Positions 24,120 through 32,682 of a stretch of 64,000 nt of DNA are shown here, one piece after another (position 1 is the stretch's first letter; each line of letters opens with the position of its first letter). The notes under the pieces were generated by a model that did not search any database, was not told where the DNA came from, and saw only the letters and a list, made by a program, of their open reading frames with translations. The translations under genes were made by a program, and so were the position numbers. The stretch is from Patiria miniata (lineage: Eukaryota > Echinodermata > Asteroidea > Valvatida > Asterinidae): NCBI RefSeq assembly GCF_015706575.1, contig NW_024037059.1, positions 35,908,129-35,972,128 of the forward strand. The letters are read 5' to 3'.

Positions 24120-27107
24120 CTATTCTAGGGAAGCCCCGGGTAGGAGAGGATCCTGTGGACCTGATGATGCTCGGCTCGCCGCCTTCAGCACCACTCTCCC
24201 GGCTCTGCCTTCCGTCTGGAGGACATCCTTCAAATAGCACTCTGTAAAGGTGTTGGGGGTTTTCCAACACGCTGCCTGTGTGATATCTTTAATAGAAACA
24301 CCCTTAAAAAAGGCCCAGGAAGTAGAAGCTGCCCTGACCTCATGTGCATGGACTGACCCAACGGAATCTGTTGTTGGTGAGTCTATTGCCGACTTGATGG
24401 CCGTAACCAACCAGCGGGAAATTGTATCACGCGAGGCCGGTCGGTATGGTGGAGTCGTTGTTATAAACAGCTGTGAATGGCCACTTCGGAGCGTTTTAGT
24501 TCTATCAACGTACCACTTCAGGGCTCTGACCGGACACCAAAGTCTGTCACCAGAGACAGACGAAAAGGATTTGATGTCCGGCACAAAAATGTCAGGAGGT
24601 GAAAATGATTCTGACTGATTTTTGGTCAGAAAACCTGTTTTAGGAACCAGGCGAACACCCCCTGGTTCCCACCGGATATGACCTGTCTCCACCGTAAGCG
24701 AATGCAGCTCGCTACGTCTTCTAGACGTAGCCACTGCTAATAGAAATGACACTTTAACCGACAGCTGCAACAAGGTTGAGCTGCCCATTGGTTCAAACGG
24801 GGGTCTCGATAAGGCTGATAAGACAGCAAAGAGATCCCACGATGGTAATAGCCTACGTGTCGGGGGGCGTGACACAAACATCCCCTTGATAAGTTGGCTA
24901 AGATTCTGATTATCTGACACCGAGGAACCGTCAGAGAAACCTCCATGAATAGCCGCTATAGCCGAACGATAATTCTTAACTGTGGCTGTAGCAAGATCAC
25001 TGTCAAAGAGGCCTACTAGGAAGTCTGCAATCTCTCCTATAGAAGCATCGGAGGGACGCAGAGACCTGGCTCTACACCATTTGTAAAAATGGTGTAATCT
25101 ACTGTTATAAATTTTCCTGGTAGACTCCCGCCGGCTGCAGGCTGCAATGGCCGCAGCTCGTTCAGAAAGGCCCGCCGTGCGGAAGGATTGCTTGATAATA
25201 CCCAGCACGTCAGGTGGAGATCCTCCGGGGCCGGGTGAAGAAAACCCGAGCTGGGCTGGAACAGTATGTCTGCCCTCTTCGGAAGAATCACCGGGCGGTG
25301 AACCAAGAGCTTGATGAGTCTCGGGAACCAAGGTTGGCGTGGCCAAAATGGAGCTATGAGGAGGATCTTGCACTCCTCCTGTTCCACTTTGGTCAGTACT
25401 CGTGGTATGAGGGAGAACGGGGGAAAGGCGTACGCAAGTAGTCTGTCCCACCGTATTGCCAGTGCGTCTGTCTGCCATGCGCAAGGGTCGTTGTGTCTTG
25501 CGCAGTATACCGGTAACTGGTGGTTGTTTCGAGAGGCAAACAGGTCGACATGAGGCCGATCGATCAACCGAAAAAGTGATTGGACAACCTGCGGACGCAG
25601 TGTCCATTCCGTCGGAACGACCCACCCCCTGGAGAGAGCGTCGGCTGTGACGTTCTCCTCGCCTGGGAGATGAGTTGCCACGAGTGTTACTCCGTGGTCC
25701 ATACACCAGTGGAAGAGATTCCACGTGAGCGCGCATAGTTGGGCGGATCGCGTGCCTCCCTGTCGATTGATGTAGGCCACTACTGTGGCATTGTCGCAAC
25801 GAATGTTGACTACCTGGTTTGTCACTGATGCTTGAAAACGTTGGAGAGCATTGATGACTGCCAACATCTCCAGCACATTTATGTGCTTCAAGCACTCTTT
25901 GGGCCCCCACCGACCCGCCACTTGGCGCGGGTGGAGGGTGGCCCCCCAGCCAAAAAGTGACGCGTCTGTCGTGATGGTCACTGACGGCCTGGGATTGTGA
26001 AAAGCGCGCCCCTCCGTGAGATTGGCATTGTCGAGCCACCAACGGAGGTGCGGTATTAGCCAAGGTGTGGTCGGCACCAGATGACGTATGTGATGACGAC
26101 TGGGCCGATAGAAGGACAGCAGATGTAATTGGATGGGACGCATCCTTAGTCTGCAAAAGTTCACCACATCTACCATACTGGCCATAAGACCGAGCAACCT
26201 TAGCCAGGCTTGCGCTGGGGCCATGGTCGTCGGGAGAAACAGAGACACACACTGTTGGAGATTTACAATTCGTTCCTCCGTAGGCCGAACCAATCCCCTC
26301 TGGAGATCGAGTGACGCTCCCAGAAAGATTGGGAATTGGGATGGATGTGGATGGGATTTCTCGGCGTTGATAATAAACCCGAGATCCGCCGCTAGATGCC
26401 AAGTCAGATTGAGTGCCGCCGACGTGGCCGTCTGAGATTGAGCAAGAATGATCCAATCGTCCAGATACATGAAGATCATCACACCTTGTTTTCTTAATGC
26501 GGCCCCGATTGTCTTCACCACACGCGTGAAGACTCGGGGTGAGGTGGCTAGACCAAACGGAAGAACCATGAACTCGTACTGGACGTTCTCGTACTGAAAA
26601 CGAAGAAACTTCCAGTGGTCTGGTCTGACAGGAATGTGTAGATACGCATCTTTCAGATCGAGACTGGCTCCCCATGCAGGTGTACGAATCGATTGGAGTA
26701 TGATGTTGAGCGTATCCATGCGAAAACGTCTTGGCCGAATAAATTTGTTGAGGGGTTTTAGATTTAAAATCGGGCGCCACATGCCGGCCTCCTTCTTGGG
26801 TACCAGAAAGAAGGTCGACATGAAGCCCGACCGCGTCTCCCCCGGAGGGAGCGGGCGAATTGCCCGTTTCCCGAGGAGGGAACTGATCTCCCCTTCGAGG
26901 GAGAGACGTTTGGTAGGATCGGACGGAACTACCGTCGGTCGAACGACCATGTCCGACGGGGGGGCGCTCGAGAACTCGAGTGCGTAGCCGCACCCGATCG
27001 TGTCGAGCACCCACCGGTCGGACGTAATTAAACCCCAGGACCCCGCAAAGTCTCGGAGACGGCCTCCCACGGGTCCGACGGCGGGAGGCCGCCACGAGTC
27101 TACTAAG
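24120..27107 (-). CDS. DIRS ORF3, tyrosine recombinase at the end of a 995-codon open frame
   Basis: The frame is open from the codon after the ORF1 TGA (27107) and is in the same frame as ORF1; there is no ATG near its start (a GTG is at 27095). The recombinase proper is about the last 350 residues, from the SERAAAIAACSRRESTRK region at about 25170. Numbering from the GTG, the catalytic set is Arg794 (SRRRSELHSL), His918 and Arg921 (HEVR), Trp944 (ACWKT) and Tyr954 (TECYLKD), so all hallmark residues are present. The upstream 640 codons overlap the RT/RNase H ORF in another frame and show no domain I recognise. Overlap of the RT and recombinase frames is known in DIRS-1. Known role: inserting circular cDNA without a DDE integrase. 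Confidence 0.92.
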   Translation of the reverse strand, partial: LSRLVAASRRRTRGRPSPRLCGVLGFNYVRPVGARHDRVRLRTRVLERPPVGHGRSTDGSSVRSYQTSLPRRGDQFPPRETGNSPAPSGGDAVGLHVDLLSGTQEGGRHVAPDFKSKTPQQIYSAKTFSHGYAQHHTPIDSYTCMGSQSRSERCVSTHSCQTRPLEVSSFSVRERPVRVHGSSVWSSHLTPSLHACGEDNRGRIKKTRCDDLHVSGRLDHSCSISDGHVGGTQSDLASSGGSRVYYQRREIPSTSIPIPNLSGSVTRSPEGIGSAYGGTNCKSPTVCVSVSPDDHGPSASLAKVARSYGQYGRCGELLQTKDASHPITSAVLLSAQSSSHTSSGADHTLANTAPPLVARQCQSHGGARFSQSQAVSDHHDRRVTFWLGGHPPPAPSGGSVGAQRVLEAHKCAGDVGSHQCSPTFSSISDKPGSQHSLRQCHSSGLHQSTGRHAIRPTMRAHVESLPLVYGPRSNTRGNSSPRRGERHSRRSLQGVGRSDGMDTASAGCPITFSVDRSASCRPVCLSKQPPVTGILRKTQRPLRMADRRTGNTVGQTTCVRLSPVLPHTTSTDQSGTGGVQDPPHSSILATPTLVPETHQALGSPPGDSSEEGRHTVPAQLGFSSPGPGGSPPDVLGIIKQSFRTAGLSERAAAIAACSRRESTRKIYNSRLHHFYKWCRARSLRPSDASIGEIADFLVGLFDSDLATATVKNYRSAIAAIHGGFSDGSSVSDNQNLSQLIKGMFVSRPPTRRLLPSWDLFAVLSALSRPPFEPMGSSTLLQLSVKVSFLLAVATSRRRSELHSLTVETGHIRWEPGGVRLVPKTGFLTKNQSESFSPPDIFVPDIKSFSSVSGDRLWCPVRALKWYVDRTKTLRSGHSQLFITTTPPYRPASRDTISRWLVTAIKSAIDSPTTDSVGSVHAHEVRAASTSWAFFKGVSIKDITQAACWKTPNTFTECYLKDVLQTEGRAGRVVLKAASRASSGPQDPLLPGASLE

Positions 27108-27247
27108 TCACTTGCGCCAGCCCCCGGGATAGCGGGGGGCCGGTGCCCGGAAACCACGACCGGATTGGGGCCGTTGTTGTCCAGAGAACGTGCGGGCCTG
27201 CGTGGCGCGCGCACCGGAAGAATTGTCCGTGCGGCCACGAAAACCAC
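25037..27247 (-). CDS. DIRS ORF2, reverse transcriptase / RNase H with methyltransferase-like tail
   Basis: Residues are counted from the GTG at 27247. Conserved DIRS-type sequence begins near residue 58 (GGRLRDF, ITSDRWVLDTI). The RT has LDLKDAYLHIPV (Asp197) and the catalytic YLDD at 261-264. The RNase H acidic set is intact: TTDAS (Asp428), VLE (Glu460), RCDN (Asp485) and TADALSR (Asp536). Residues about 566-650 (DLFASRNNHQLP, AYAFPPFSLI, LLIAPFWPRQPW) match the region described in DIRS elements as N6-adenine methyltransferase-like; FPPF is the candidate catalytic motif. There is no ATG before the conserved part: the first in-frame ATG is residue 100, inside the RT N-terminal region. Expression as a +1 frameshift fusion from ORF1 within 27108-27247 is therefore likely (inference). 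Confidence 0.93.
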   Translation of the reverse strand: MVFVAARTILPVRAPRRPARSLDNNGPNPVVVSGHRPPAIPGAGASDLVDSWRPPAVGPVGGRLRDFAGSWGLITSDRWVLDTIGCGYALEFSSAPPSDMVVRPTVVPSDPTKRLSLEGEISSLLGKRAIRPLPPGETRSGFMSTFFLVPKKEAGMWRPILNLKPLNKFIRPRRFRMDTLNIILQSIRTPAWGASLDLKDAYLHIPVRPDHWKFLRFQYENVQYEFMVLPFGLATSPRVFTRVVKTIGAALRKQGVMIFMYLDDWIILAQSQTATSAALNLTWHLAADLGFIINAEKSHPHPSQFPIFLGASLDLQRGLVRPTEERIVNLQQCVSLFLPTTMAPAQAWLRLLGLMASMVDVVNFCRLRMRPIQLHLLSFYRPSRHHIRHLVPTTPWLIPHLRWWLDNANLTEGRAFHNPRPSVTITTDASLFGWGATLHPRQVAGRWGPKECLKHINVLEMLAVINALQRFQASVTNQVVNIRCDNATVVAYINRQGGTRSAQLCALTWNLFHWCMDHGVTLVATHLPGEENVTADALSRGWVVPTEWTLRPQVVQSLFRLIDRPHVDLFASRNNHQLPVYCARHNDPCAWQTDALAIRWDRLLAYAFPPFSLIPRVLTKVEQEECKILLIAPFWPRQPWFPRLIKLLVHRPVILPKRADILFQPSSGFLHPAPEDLHLTCWVLSSNPSARRAFLNELRPLQPAAGGSLPGKFITVDYTIFTNGVEPGLCVPPMLL

Positions 27248-29507
27248 CGCGACCAGATTTCAGAGGTTTGCGGCGGGGAATGACAAATGTTTTGCCCTTA
27301 CCACGCTGTTGTTTGGGCGCTGGTGCTGGAGGCTTCTTGAAGTTGATTTTCTCCGTAGCCTTCAGACGTTTGGCCTCATCTCGCATCTGATCTTCGAATT
27401 TCCCATCAAAAAGATCCGTGCCCGTCAGGGGGAGATCTTCAAGTCTTTTTCGAGCACCCTGCGACGGGAGGAACAGTGCATCGAGCACGTTACCCCGGCG
27501 GGTGGACGTTGATAGGGCCGACACTCGTGCGAATTGATCAAGCACTGAGCGTAGACCATGGTCAAGGCAATGAAGGGCCGCAGTCAGCATATCCGCTGGA
27601 ATCGGCGAGTCCTCTTCATAGCCCACGGCTAAATATTCAGTAAGAAGAAGTAAGAAAGACGTTGACCGCGAGCCAAAACGTGAAGCTGTGTCTATCTTCT
27701 TCAAAACGTCTTCAAGTTTACAACGTGATTTGTCCGCAAAGGGTCGCTTGGAAGACGAACCACTCTCATCGGCCGCAAGTTTATCTTTTGCTGCGTCGGG
27801 GAGAGTAGGCGGAGTGAAAAACTTCGCAAAATCTTCAGCTGGGAAACGAAAATAATCTCGTTCCCGTCTGAGAAACGGACGCCATCTATCCGTTGACATG
27901 ATGTTGTTGATATGTTCCACGCATACTTGATCTAAAGGAAGTATGGGGAATATTTTATCACTGCTAGATGTGGAGCCCGTCCTTCGCTTGAAAGATTTAT
28001 GATCGGGCGGAGGGGGCTCATCAGCGGAGGGTAGATGAAGTACTCGTATCATATCCCTCTGTACTAAACGGAGCTCCGTTTCAGAGATAGACAGCCGTTG
28101 TAATCGGTCTGGTTCCTCGTCGTCATCGGATGACTCAGCCGATTGTGAGGGCCGAGTTGACTCCGGTGAACGAACGTCGTCTGGAGGGGCGAGTTGTACC
28201 GAGCCACGCGCTAGCGGCTGGACAACTTCCTCAGAGCCATACTGCATGGATGGATGAATGCTCAATACAGGCGGGGATCCCAGCGTACGCGGTAGATCCC
28301 GCGGCCTCTGATCCACCCAACCGTGGCTCACGGCCGATGCATGCGAGACACTCGCTGCAGGCCGGGCCTCCGGTGTACGGTCAACCACGTGTGGTATATC
28401 CCGTTGTGCCTGGGCCACCCAACCGTGGCCAACGAACGACGATTGTGAAGTTCTCACCGCAGGCGGGGACGCGGGAGCACGACTAATTGTGTGCGGTATG
28501 TCCCTTTGTTCCCGGGCCACCCAAGCGTGACCGGTGACTGCAGACTGCGATGCGGGCCCAACAACCGATGGCTGTGGGCCGTAGTCCACCGCTGCAGGGG
28601 GCCCCCCAATGGGGCCCGCCCGGCGGCCTGCAGACATAGCCGATAGCGTATCAGAAATCGACTGGAAAGCCTGCAGGAAATCTGCTCTGGAAACCGCGTC
28701 CTCCCCCCGGGAGCGTTTGCCCCGGCGGGACCGGTCAGAGGAGTCGTCCGACTCCGAAGAAGAACGGCGTGATCGACGTGTAGCCTTCTTCTTACTCTTC
28801 TTCTTCTTAGAAGAACGGCCCCGAGGTGTGTCCGAAGAAAAATCGGAAGACACCTGGGACACCGGGACCCCCGAACAACGGAAAAATTCCGATGATGAGG
28901 GTAGTCCCTCTGAGCGAGATGGCACGGGGGCCGTCGGCCCGGGATCCCCCCGGGCGATCGGCTCCGTATCGCTCATAATGCACCCGGCCGACAGCGCCTC
29001 AGGCCCCGTGGGTTGAGCGAGCACTGAACGGGCCGGTAGCCCGCGCAATAGCCCATCCCGACAACCAGTGGTGTTCGGCACTGTGTCGGGAGGACACGGG
29101 TGACTAGCGCCCACCGAAGTGTGACGGCTAGCCCCCTCGGGCTGCCCCGTGATCGGGGGAGGGCCAGGTGCCACAGCGGCGCTCGTTGCCGAGCCACGCT
29201 TGCCCTGACGGCCCTTCTTAGGCTTTGCTCCGGCACAGGAGATATGTTTTGGAGGAACCTTGCCGGAGTGTGCCCTTAGTTTGGGTGTTTCGCCTGAGTT
29301 GACCGGAGAAGGTGACCGAGGCCCCCTTAACTGATCGGCGGAACTGCCAACTCCCCCAGCCGACTGTGGCTGAGGGTGTCGGACGAGAGACTGCTGCCGC
29401 GGTAACGACGTAGCGTTAACGGCAGAGTCCCCCGAGGACTCGGTCCGTCCCGTGGGAGAGGAATTCCCCCCGGTTAGTGACAGATCGGCCCTCCCCAAAC
29501 GCTTCAT
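27108..29507 (-). CDS. DIRS ORF1, gag-like protein (799 aa)
   Basis: Starts at a true ATG (29507) and ends at TGA (27108-27110). It is Ser/Pro/Arg-rich. Residues 230-268 form a Lys/Arg/Ser tract (KKKKSKKK, RRSRRSS) typical of nucleic-acid binding. Residues about 322-408 contain three 34-residue repeats centred on GHAWV/GHGWV/SHGWV followed by QRDIPH-like text. Residues about 500-660 look globular (VEHINNIMSTDRW, FRFPAEDFAKFF). The last 70 residues are Gly/Arg-rich (GRGGFRGRT). There is no retroviral CCHC knuckle, as is usual for DIRS gag. Its 3' end overlaps the RT frame by 140 nt. The structural, RNA-packaging role is inferred from position. Confidence 0.85.
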   Translation of the reverse strand: MKRLGRADLSLTGGNSSPTGRTESSGDSAVNATSLPRQQSLVRHPQPQSAGGVGSSADQLRGPRSPSPVNSGETPKLRAHSGKVPPKHISCAGAKPKKGRQGKRGSATSAAVAPGPPPITGQPEGASRHTSVGASHPCPPDTVPNTTGCRDGLLRGLPARSVLAQPTGPEALSAGCIMSDTEPIARGDPGPTAPVPSRSEGLPSSSEFFRCSGVPVSQVSSDFSSDTPRGRSSKKKKSKKKATRRSRRSSSESDDSSDRSRRGKRSRGEDAVSRADFLQAFQSISDTLSAMSAGRRAGPIGGPPAAVDYGPQPSVVGPASQSAVTGHAWVAREQRDIPHTISRAPASPPAVRTSQSSFVGHGWVAQAQRDIPHVVDRTPEARPAASVSHASAVSHGWVDQRPRDLPRTLGSPPVLSIHPSMQYGSEEVVQPLARGSVQLAPPDDVRSPESTRPSQSAESSDDDEEPDRLQRLSISETELRLVQRDMIRVLHLPSADEPPPPDHKSFKRRTGSTSSSDKIFPILPLDQVCVEHINNIMSTDRWRPFLRRERDYFRFPAEDFAKFFTPPTLPDAAKDKLAADESGSSSKRPFADKSRCKLEDVLKKIDTASRFGSRSTSFLLLLTEYLAVGYEEDSPIPADMLTAALHCLDHGLRSVLDQFARVSALSTSTRRGNVLDALFLPSQGARKRLEDLPLTGTDLFDGKFEDQMRDEAKRLKATEKINFKKPPAPAPKQQRGKGKTFVIPRRKPLKSGRGGFRGRTDNSSGARATQARTFSGQQRPQSGRGFRAPAPRYPGGWRK

Positions 29508-29823
29508 AATTATGAAATAAACGAAACCAAGAAGATGATGAAAACTCTACAAACTAATGAATACTAAATCTTTTATTAAATACTTCTCTTAAACGCAAAA
29601 AAGGGTAGTAAATGACGAGGCAAACAGCGAGCTATTTCACGCACGTCCTACCCGACCTGCCGCTAAGAGAAAAGAGGACGCTCACGAGGCACGCATGCCG
29701 CGGGGTGTTATGGGTAGGGCGCCGGAGGGCGCTATTGTATATAACTCTTAGCGAAAATACCTGCCGGTAGGGGGAATATGCATAAGTAGTGTTGCTCTAC
29801 AGGTAAGTAGAGTGAAGTAGACT
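29508..29823 (-). other. DIRS 5' leader
   Basis: 316 bp from the element start to the gag ATG, holding the ITR and about 160 bp of AT-richer leader (29508-29666). A promoter is expected here by analogy with DIRS-1, where the terminal repeat drives transcription, but I see no clear TATA box. Confidence 0.6.
29667..29809 (-). repeat. DIRS inverted terminal repeat, 5' end of element
   Basis: 143 bp, the exact reverse complement of 23350-23492 by base-by-base reading. The 14 bases outside it (29810-29823) are specific to this end and reappear in the ICR. The repeat contains ACAGGTAAGT on the plus strand, here antisense to the element. Its identity with the other ITR is a sign of recent or maintained mobility. 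Confidence 0.95.
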
Positions 29824-30424
29824 TCGCAACACCATATGGGAACTGCACAGTCACACATATTTCTGATTTTGATTCTGGAGTTGTACCAACCCAATGAAAA
29901 GACTGTCAGTTTAGGGTACTAGTACCCAACCTGACAGATTCCAACAAAACATGTCGTTGGGGTTTGATGGGTTAAGTTCTGTTAGGGTTAATGGTAAACT
30001 TTCACATATTCCAGATTTCAGAGAGGATTTTAAAAAATCCAGAAATCAGGGAAAACTCTTGACAAATCTCACTCTGGCTCAGTATGGAATGTTACATGCA
30101 CCAAACTACAATTCCATACTAAGCAGTTAAATATGTTGAACTCATACATTTGCAATATACAGATATTGTCAATATTGAGCCTTTATTTGTTTCCATTAAC
30201 AAAATTGTAGACTATGTTGAAAGGGTTGTGGCTCCTTTGGGCACAATTTTGCATGAGCAAAATAGTCAACAAAAATTGAAGAATCCATCCGCCATCTTGA
30301 AAAATCCGCCATCTTGGAGAAAAAAAAGGCCCACCTTTCTCATTTTTTCAAAAAGGCCAGACGGGAGATACTTATTTTTTTTACTCGGCCTAAAATGTCC
30401 AGCTTAGTAAAGCAAAGATTCATT

Positions 30425-30768
30425 GATTAACCCTTACCACCCCAACTCCATCAAAATCCATCCCCCCGTTTTGGTGGATTTTGGGGGACTTGGTCCAGAA
30501 GGCCTGGCATGATTAAATATTGATGGAGTATGATGGACTTGGGCCTAATGGCCTGAAGCAGTTCTAGGGGTATCCAATTGATTTTGCCTAGCTTCCTGTA
30601 CTGCTATTGTGATAAAAGCTATGTGTAGCAAGTCCATGAATGTCAACCAGTGCGTCAGTGGTGGATTTCATTATGTCATGTACATTTTTGTATTGGAAGC
30701 ACTGAGATTGATGGATTTTGATGGACTTGGTCCAGTTCCTTGTAAAAGAAGCTAGGGAGTTAGGGTTA
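30425..30768. mobile_element. MITE-like repeat with TTAACCC ends (copy at 62541)
   Basis: It starts TTAACCCTTACCACCCCAAC and ends GCTAGGGAGTTAGGGTTAAA, so the ends are inverted. Internal ATGGATTTTGATGGACTTGG occurs in both halves. Confidence 0.65.
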
Positions 30769-31449
30769 AAGTAAACAGAGTCATGGAATTGGGTCCAGGT
30801 ATGTAAAAAGCGATTAGAACGAAAATACATTTTTAATACCATATAAATCAGTTCATATGTTACTGAGGAAGTCTTGACAAGAAAATTTAATGCTTAAAAA
30901 TATACAAACAATCATCACAAACTGATGGATCACAGAAACAATTCAAGACGTTGACAAATGACTTTGCAATTCACGACATGCAGTTTAGGTGTAGCTTTTC
31001 AAACAAATTCTGAAACAAATTGAATAATTCCAAGACAACTAATCATTGGCCTGAGTACGGAGAAATACGTGTACATGTTTGTAGTCAACAGCATTGTAAC
31101 ATGTTCAATTCTGAAATAAAGTAGAGAAAATTCATTTCTTTCTCTAAATCAGCAAACAAATCTTTGGAATTCAGGGGTTGACTTAAAAATGGGTAAAAAA
31201 CAAATTATTCATCACATTTATTTTTAATTGAGACAGCAAACGTGAAACGCACTGTATAAATACAAAATGCAACAACAGAATCTCCGCCCAAAAACCTCTT
31301 TCAGGTGAAATACAGAGAAGGATAAGACTTTAATGAATTTCCAGAAACGTGCTACTGTTTGCAGAAATATCCGGTCATTTTTCAGGGGAGTAATATTTTG
31401 ATATTTCGGCACAATTTATGACAGGATGAAAAAAAAAAAGAAGTGCTGG

Positions 31450-31760
31450 CCGCACAATCTGGCTCTTTTCAATTAGGCTGCGGATCCAGAGGTGAGGAAT
31501 AGTGTCTTTTCTCATCAAGGGGGAGAGAGCGAACGAGCGAGCGGTGGAGAGAGAGAGAGAGAGGGAGACAACAGAGAAGACGTTTGCCCTACGGCGACAC
31601 GCGCTCACCCGCATTTTTACCGGGACGTTAAACGAGTCGCGGCTGTAACGTGAAACCGCAGCCATTGCTGCGAGAAAAGAAACGAGAAAAAAAAGAGGAG
31701 TATAGAAGAGGGAGAGACTGAACGACTGAGAGAAAACGAGAGGAAAATATAAAAAGAGGT
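31450..31760. other. CT/GA-rich, CpG-containing patch
   Basis: It includes a (GA)n run at 31546-31565 and, on the minus strand, a good acceptor-like tract (CGTTTCTTTTCTCGCAG) directly before an ATG in good context, with a donor-like CGG/GTGAGC 57 nt downstream (MAAVSRYSRDSFNVPVKMR). The donor phase (0) does not fit the next eya exon (needs 1). Confidence 0.35.
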
Positions 31761-32682
31761 TGGGGGAGATTGGGGGGGGGGGGAGAGAAAAGCAGGTTGG
31801 CTCCTTTGGCTCTGACCTTTTTATCGTTTCCTTTTGTCTGAAAAATTGCCGAGGACAACGAACCGGGGTGGTAGAGATAGGAGGGGCAAAAAATGATGAA
31901 ATGAGGTTTTTAGGACATGTGCACGAATGCAAATTTCTTGGCATATTGTGAAGATTAATCACAGAGTGTTCTATTTTTTTCCTTTAAATGACTTACCATT
32001 GGTAAAATTGGACGAGTCATTTAATACGAAATAATCATTTCAATTTTCCAACATCCAAGTTTTGAATCTTTTTTCACAAAATCGTTTTCGATCATTTATT
32101 GAAAAATGAATACAATGAGATTTCTCCATCTTTTATGTCTGCAGAAGTTATGGATTAAAATGTATGTCCAATTTCAAATATTTACTTCAATTTGCTCATT
32201 ACTAATTTTCTGGTGATCAACTCAGAAGTGTGCTTTCACATTTGCATGCTCACAAATAAAAAGGAAATTTTAACACCGTTCAGAAATTAGAATTTATATT
32301 TTAATAAATCTGTGAATGGTACACAACTGAAAAATACACATGTAGATGTAAAGCAACATGACTATGGCATACAAATTCTTCAGCTTTGGTTTTATCCATG
32401 AAAAAAAAAGTTGCACGTGTAAAAACATAAAAGACAAAAAACACGAACATTCCAAAAAACAATAAAAATGGTGAAAATTTATGAACGTTTCATGCATTGC
32501 CCAATTCACATCCAAGCTTACTTGACGACGTTCAGCATGAAAACAATGAAACATAAAAAAAAATGTGTCCGTTTCCGAGACATCTAACATCAAAAACAAC
32601 GGAATAGATGATAAGTGGATTATTTCACGACAACAAATGAAAAAAAAAATATGAAAGGTTTTGATTGGCCGGCCATAATTAC

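Larger units (their letters stand above)
23312..29823 (-). mobile_element. complete DIRS-type tyrosine-recombinase retrotransposon
   Basis: A 6.5-kb element on the minus strand. In element order it has a left ITR, a gag-like ORF, RT/RNase H, tyrosine recombinase, an internal complementary region (ICR) and a right ITR. Its ends are fixed by the ICR at 23558-23659: this equals, on the plus strand, the element's last 55 bases joined to its first 47, which is the expected circle junction. The flanks (GGAAAAT on the left, TCGCAAC on the right) show no target duplication beyond one shared A/T, as expected for integration by a tyrosine recombinase. All three ORFs are open and the ITRs are identical, so the copy is young. 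It lies within an eya intron in the same orientation. It is GC-richer than the surrounding intron. Confidence 0.95.
22406..32682 (-). other. eya intron segment containing the DIRS element
   Basis: Besides the DIRS (23312-29823) it holds a repeat at 22530-22698 shared with 45994-46158, a MITE-like repeat at 30425-30768, and a CT/GA-rich, CpG-containing patch at 31450-31760. I see nothing in 29824-30420, 30770-31440 or 31970-32680. Confidence 0.75.

Noticed and set aside
27000..27512. 170-codon plus-strand ORF opposite the DIRS gag/RT junction
   Set aside because: Antisense shadow of the coding strand; no domain, and the GC-rich overlap explains the openness.
28609..29016. 135-codon plus-strand ORF opposite DIRS gag
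   Set aside because: Charge pattern mirrors the antisense of the Ser/Arg/Lys tract in gag.
23312..29823. LTR retrotransposon or retrovirus-like provirus
   Set aside because: Terminal repeats are inverted, not direct; there is an ICR and a tyrosine recombinase, and no DDE integrase, protease or env.
31375..31962. 195-codon minus-strand ORF
   Set aside because: Mostly translated CT/GA simple sequence (SLSLSLS, FFF); not a protein-like composition.
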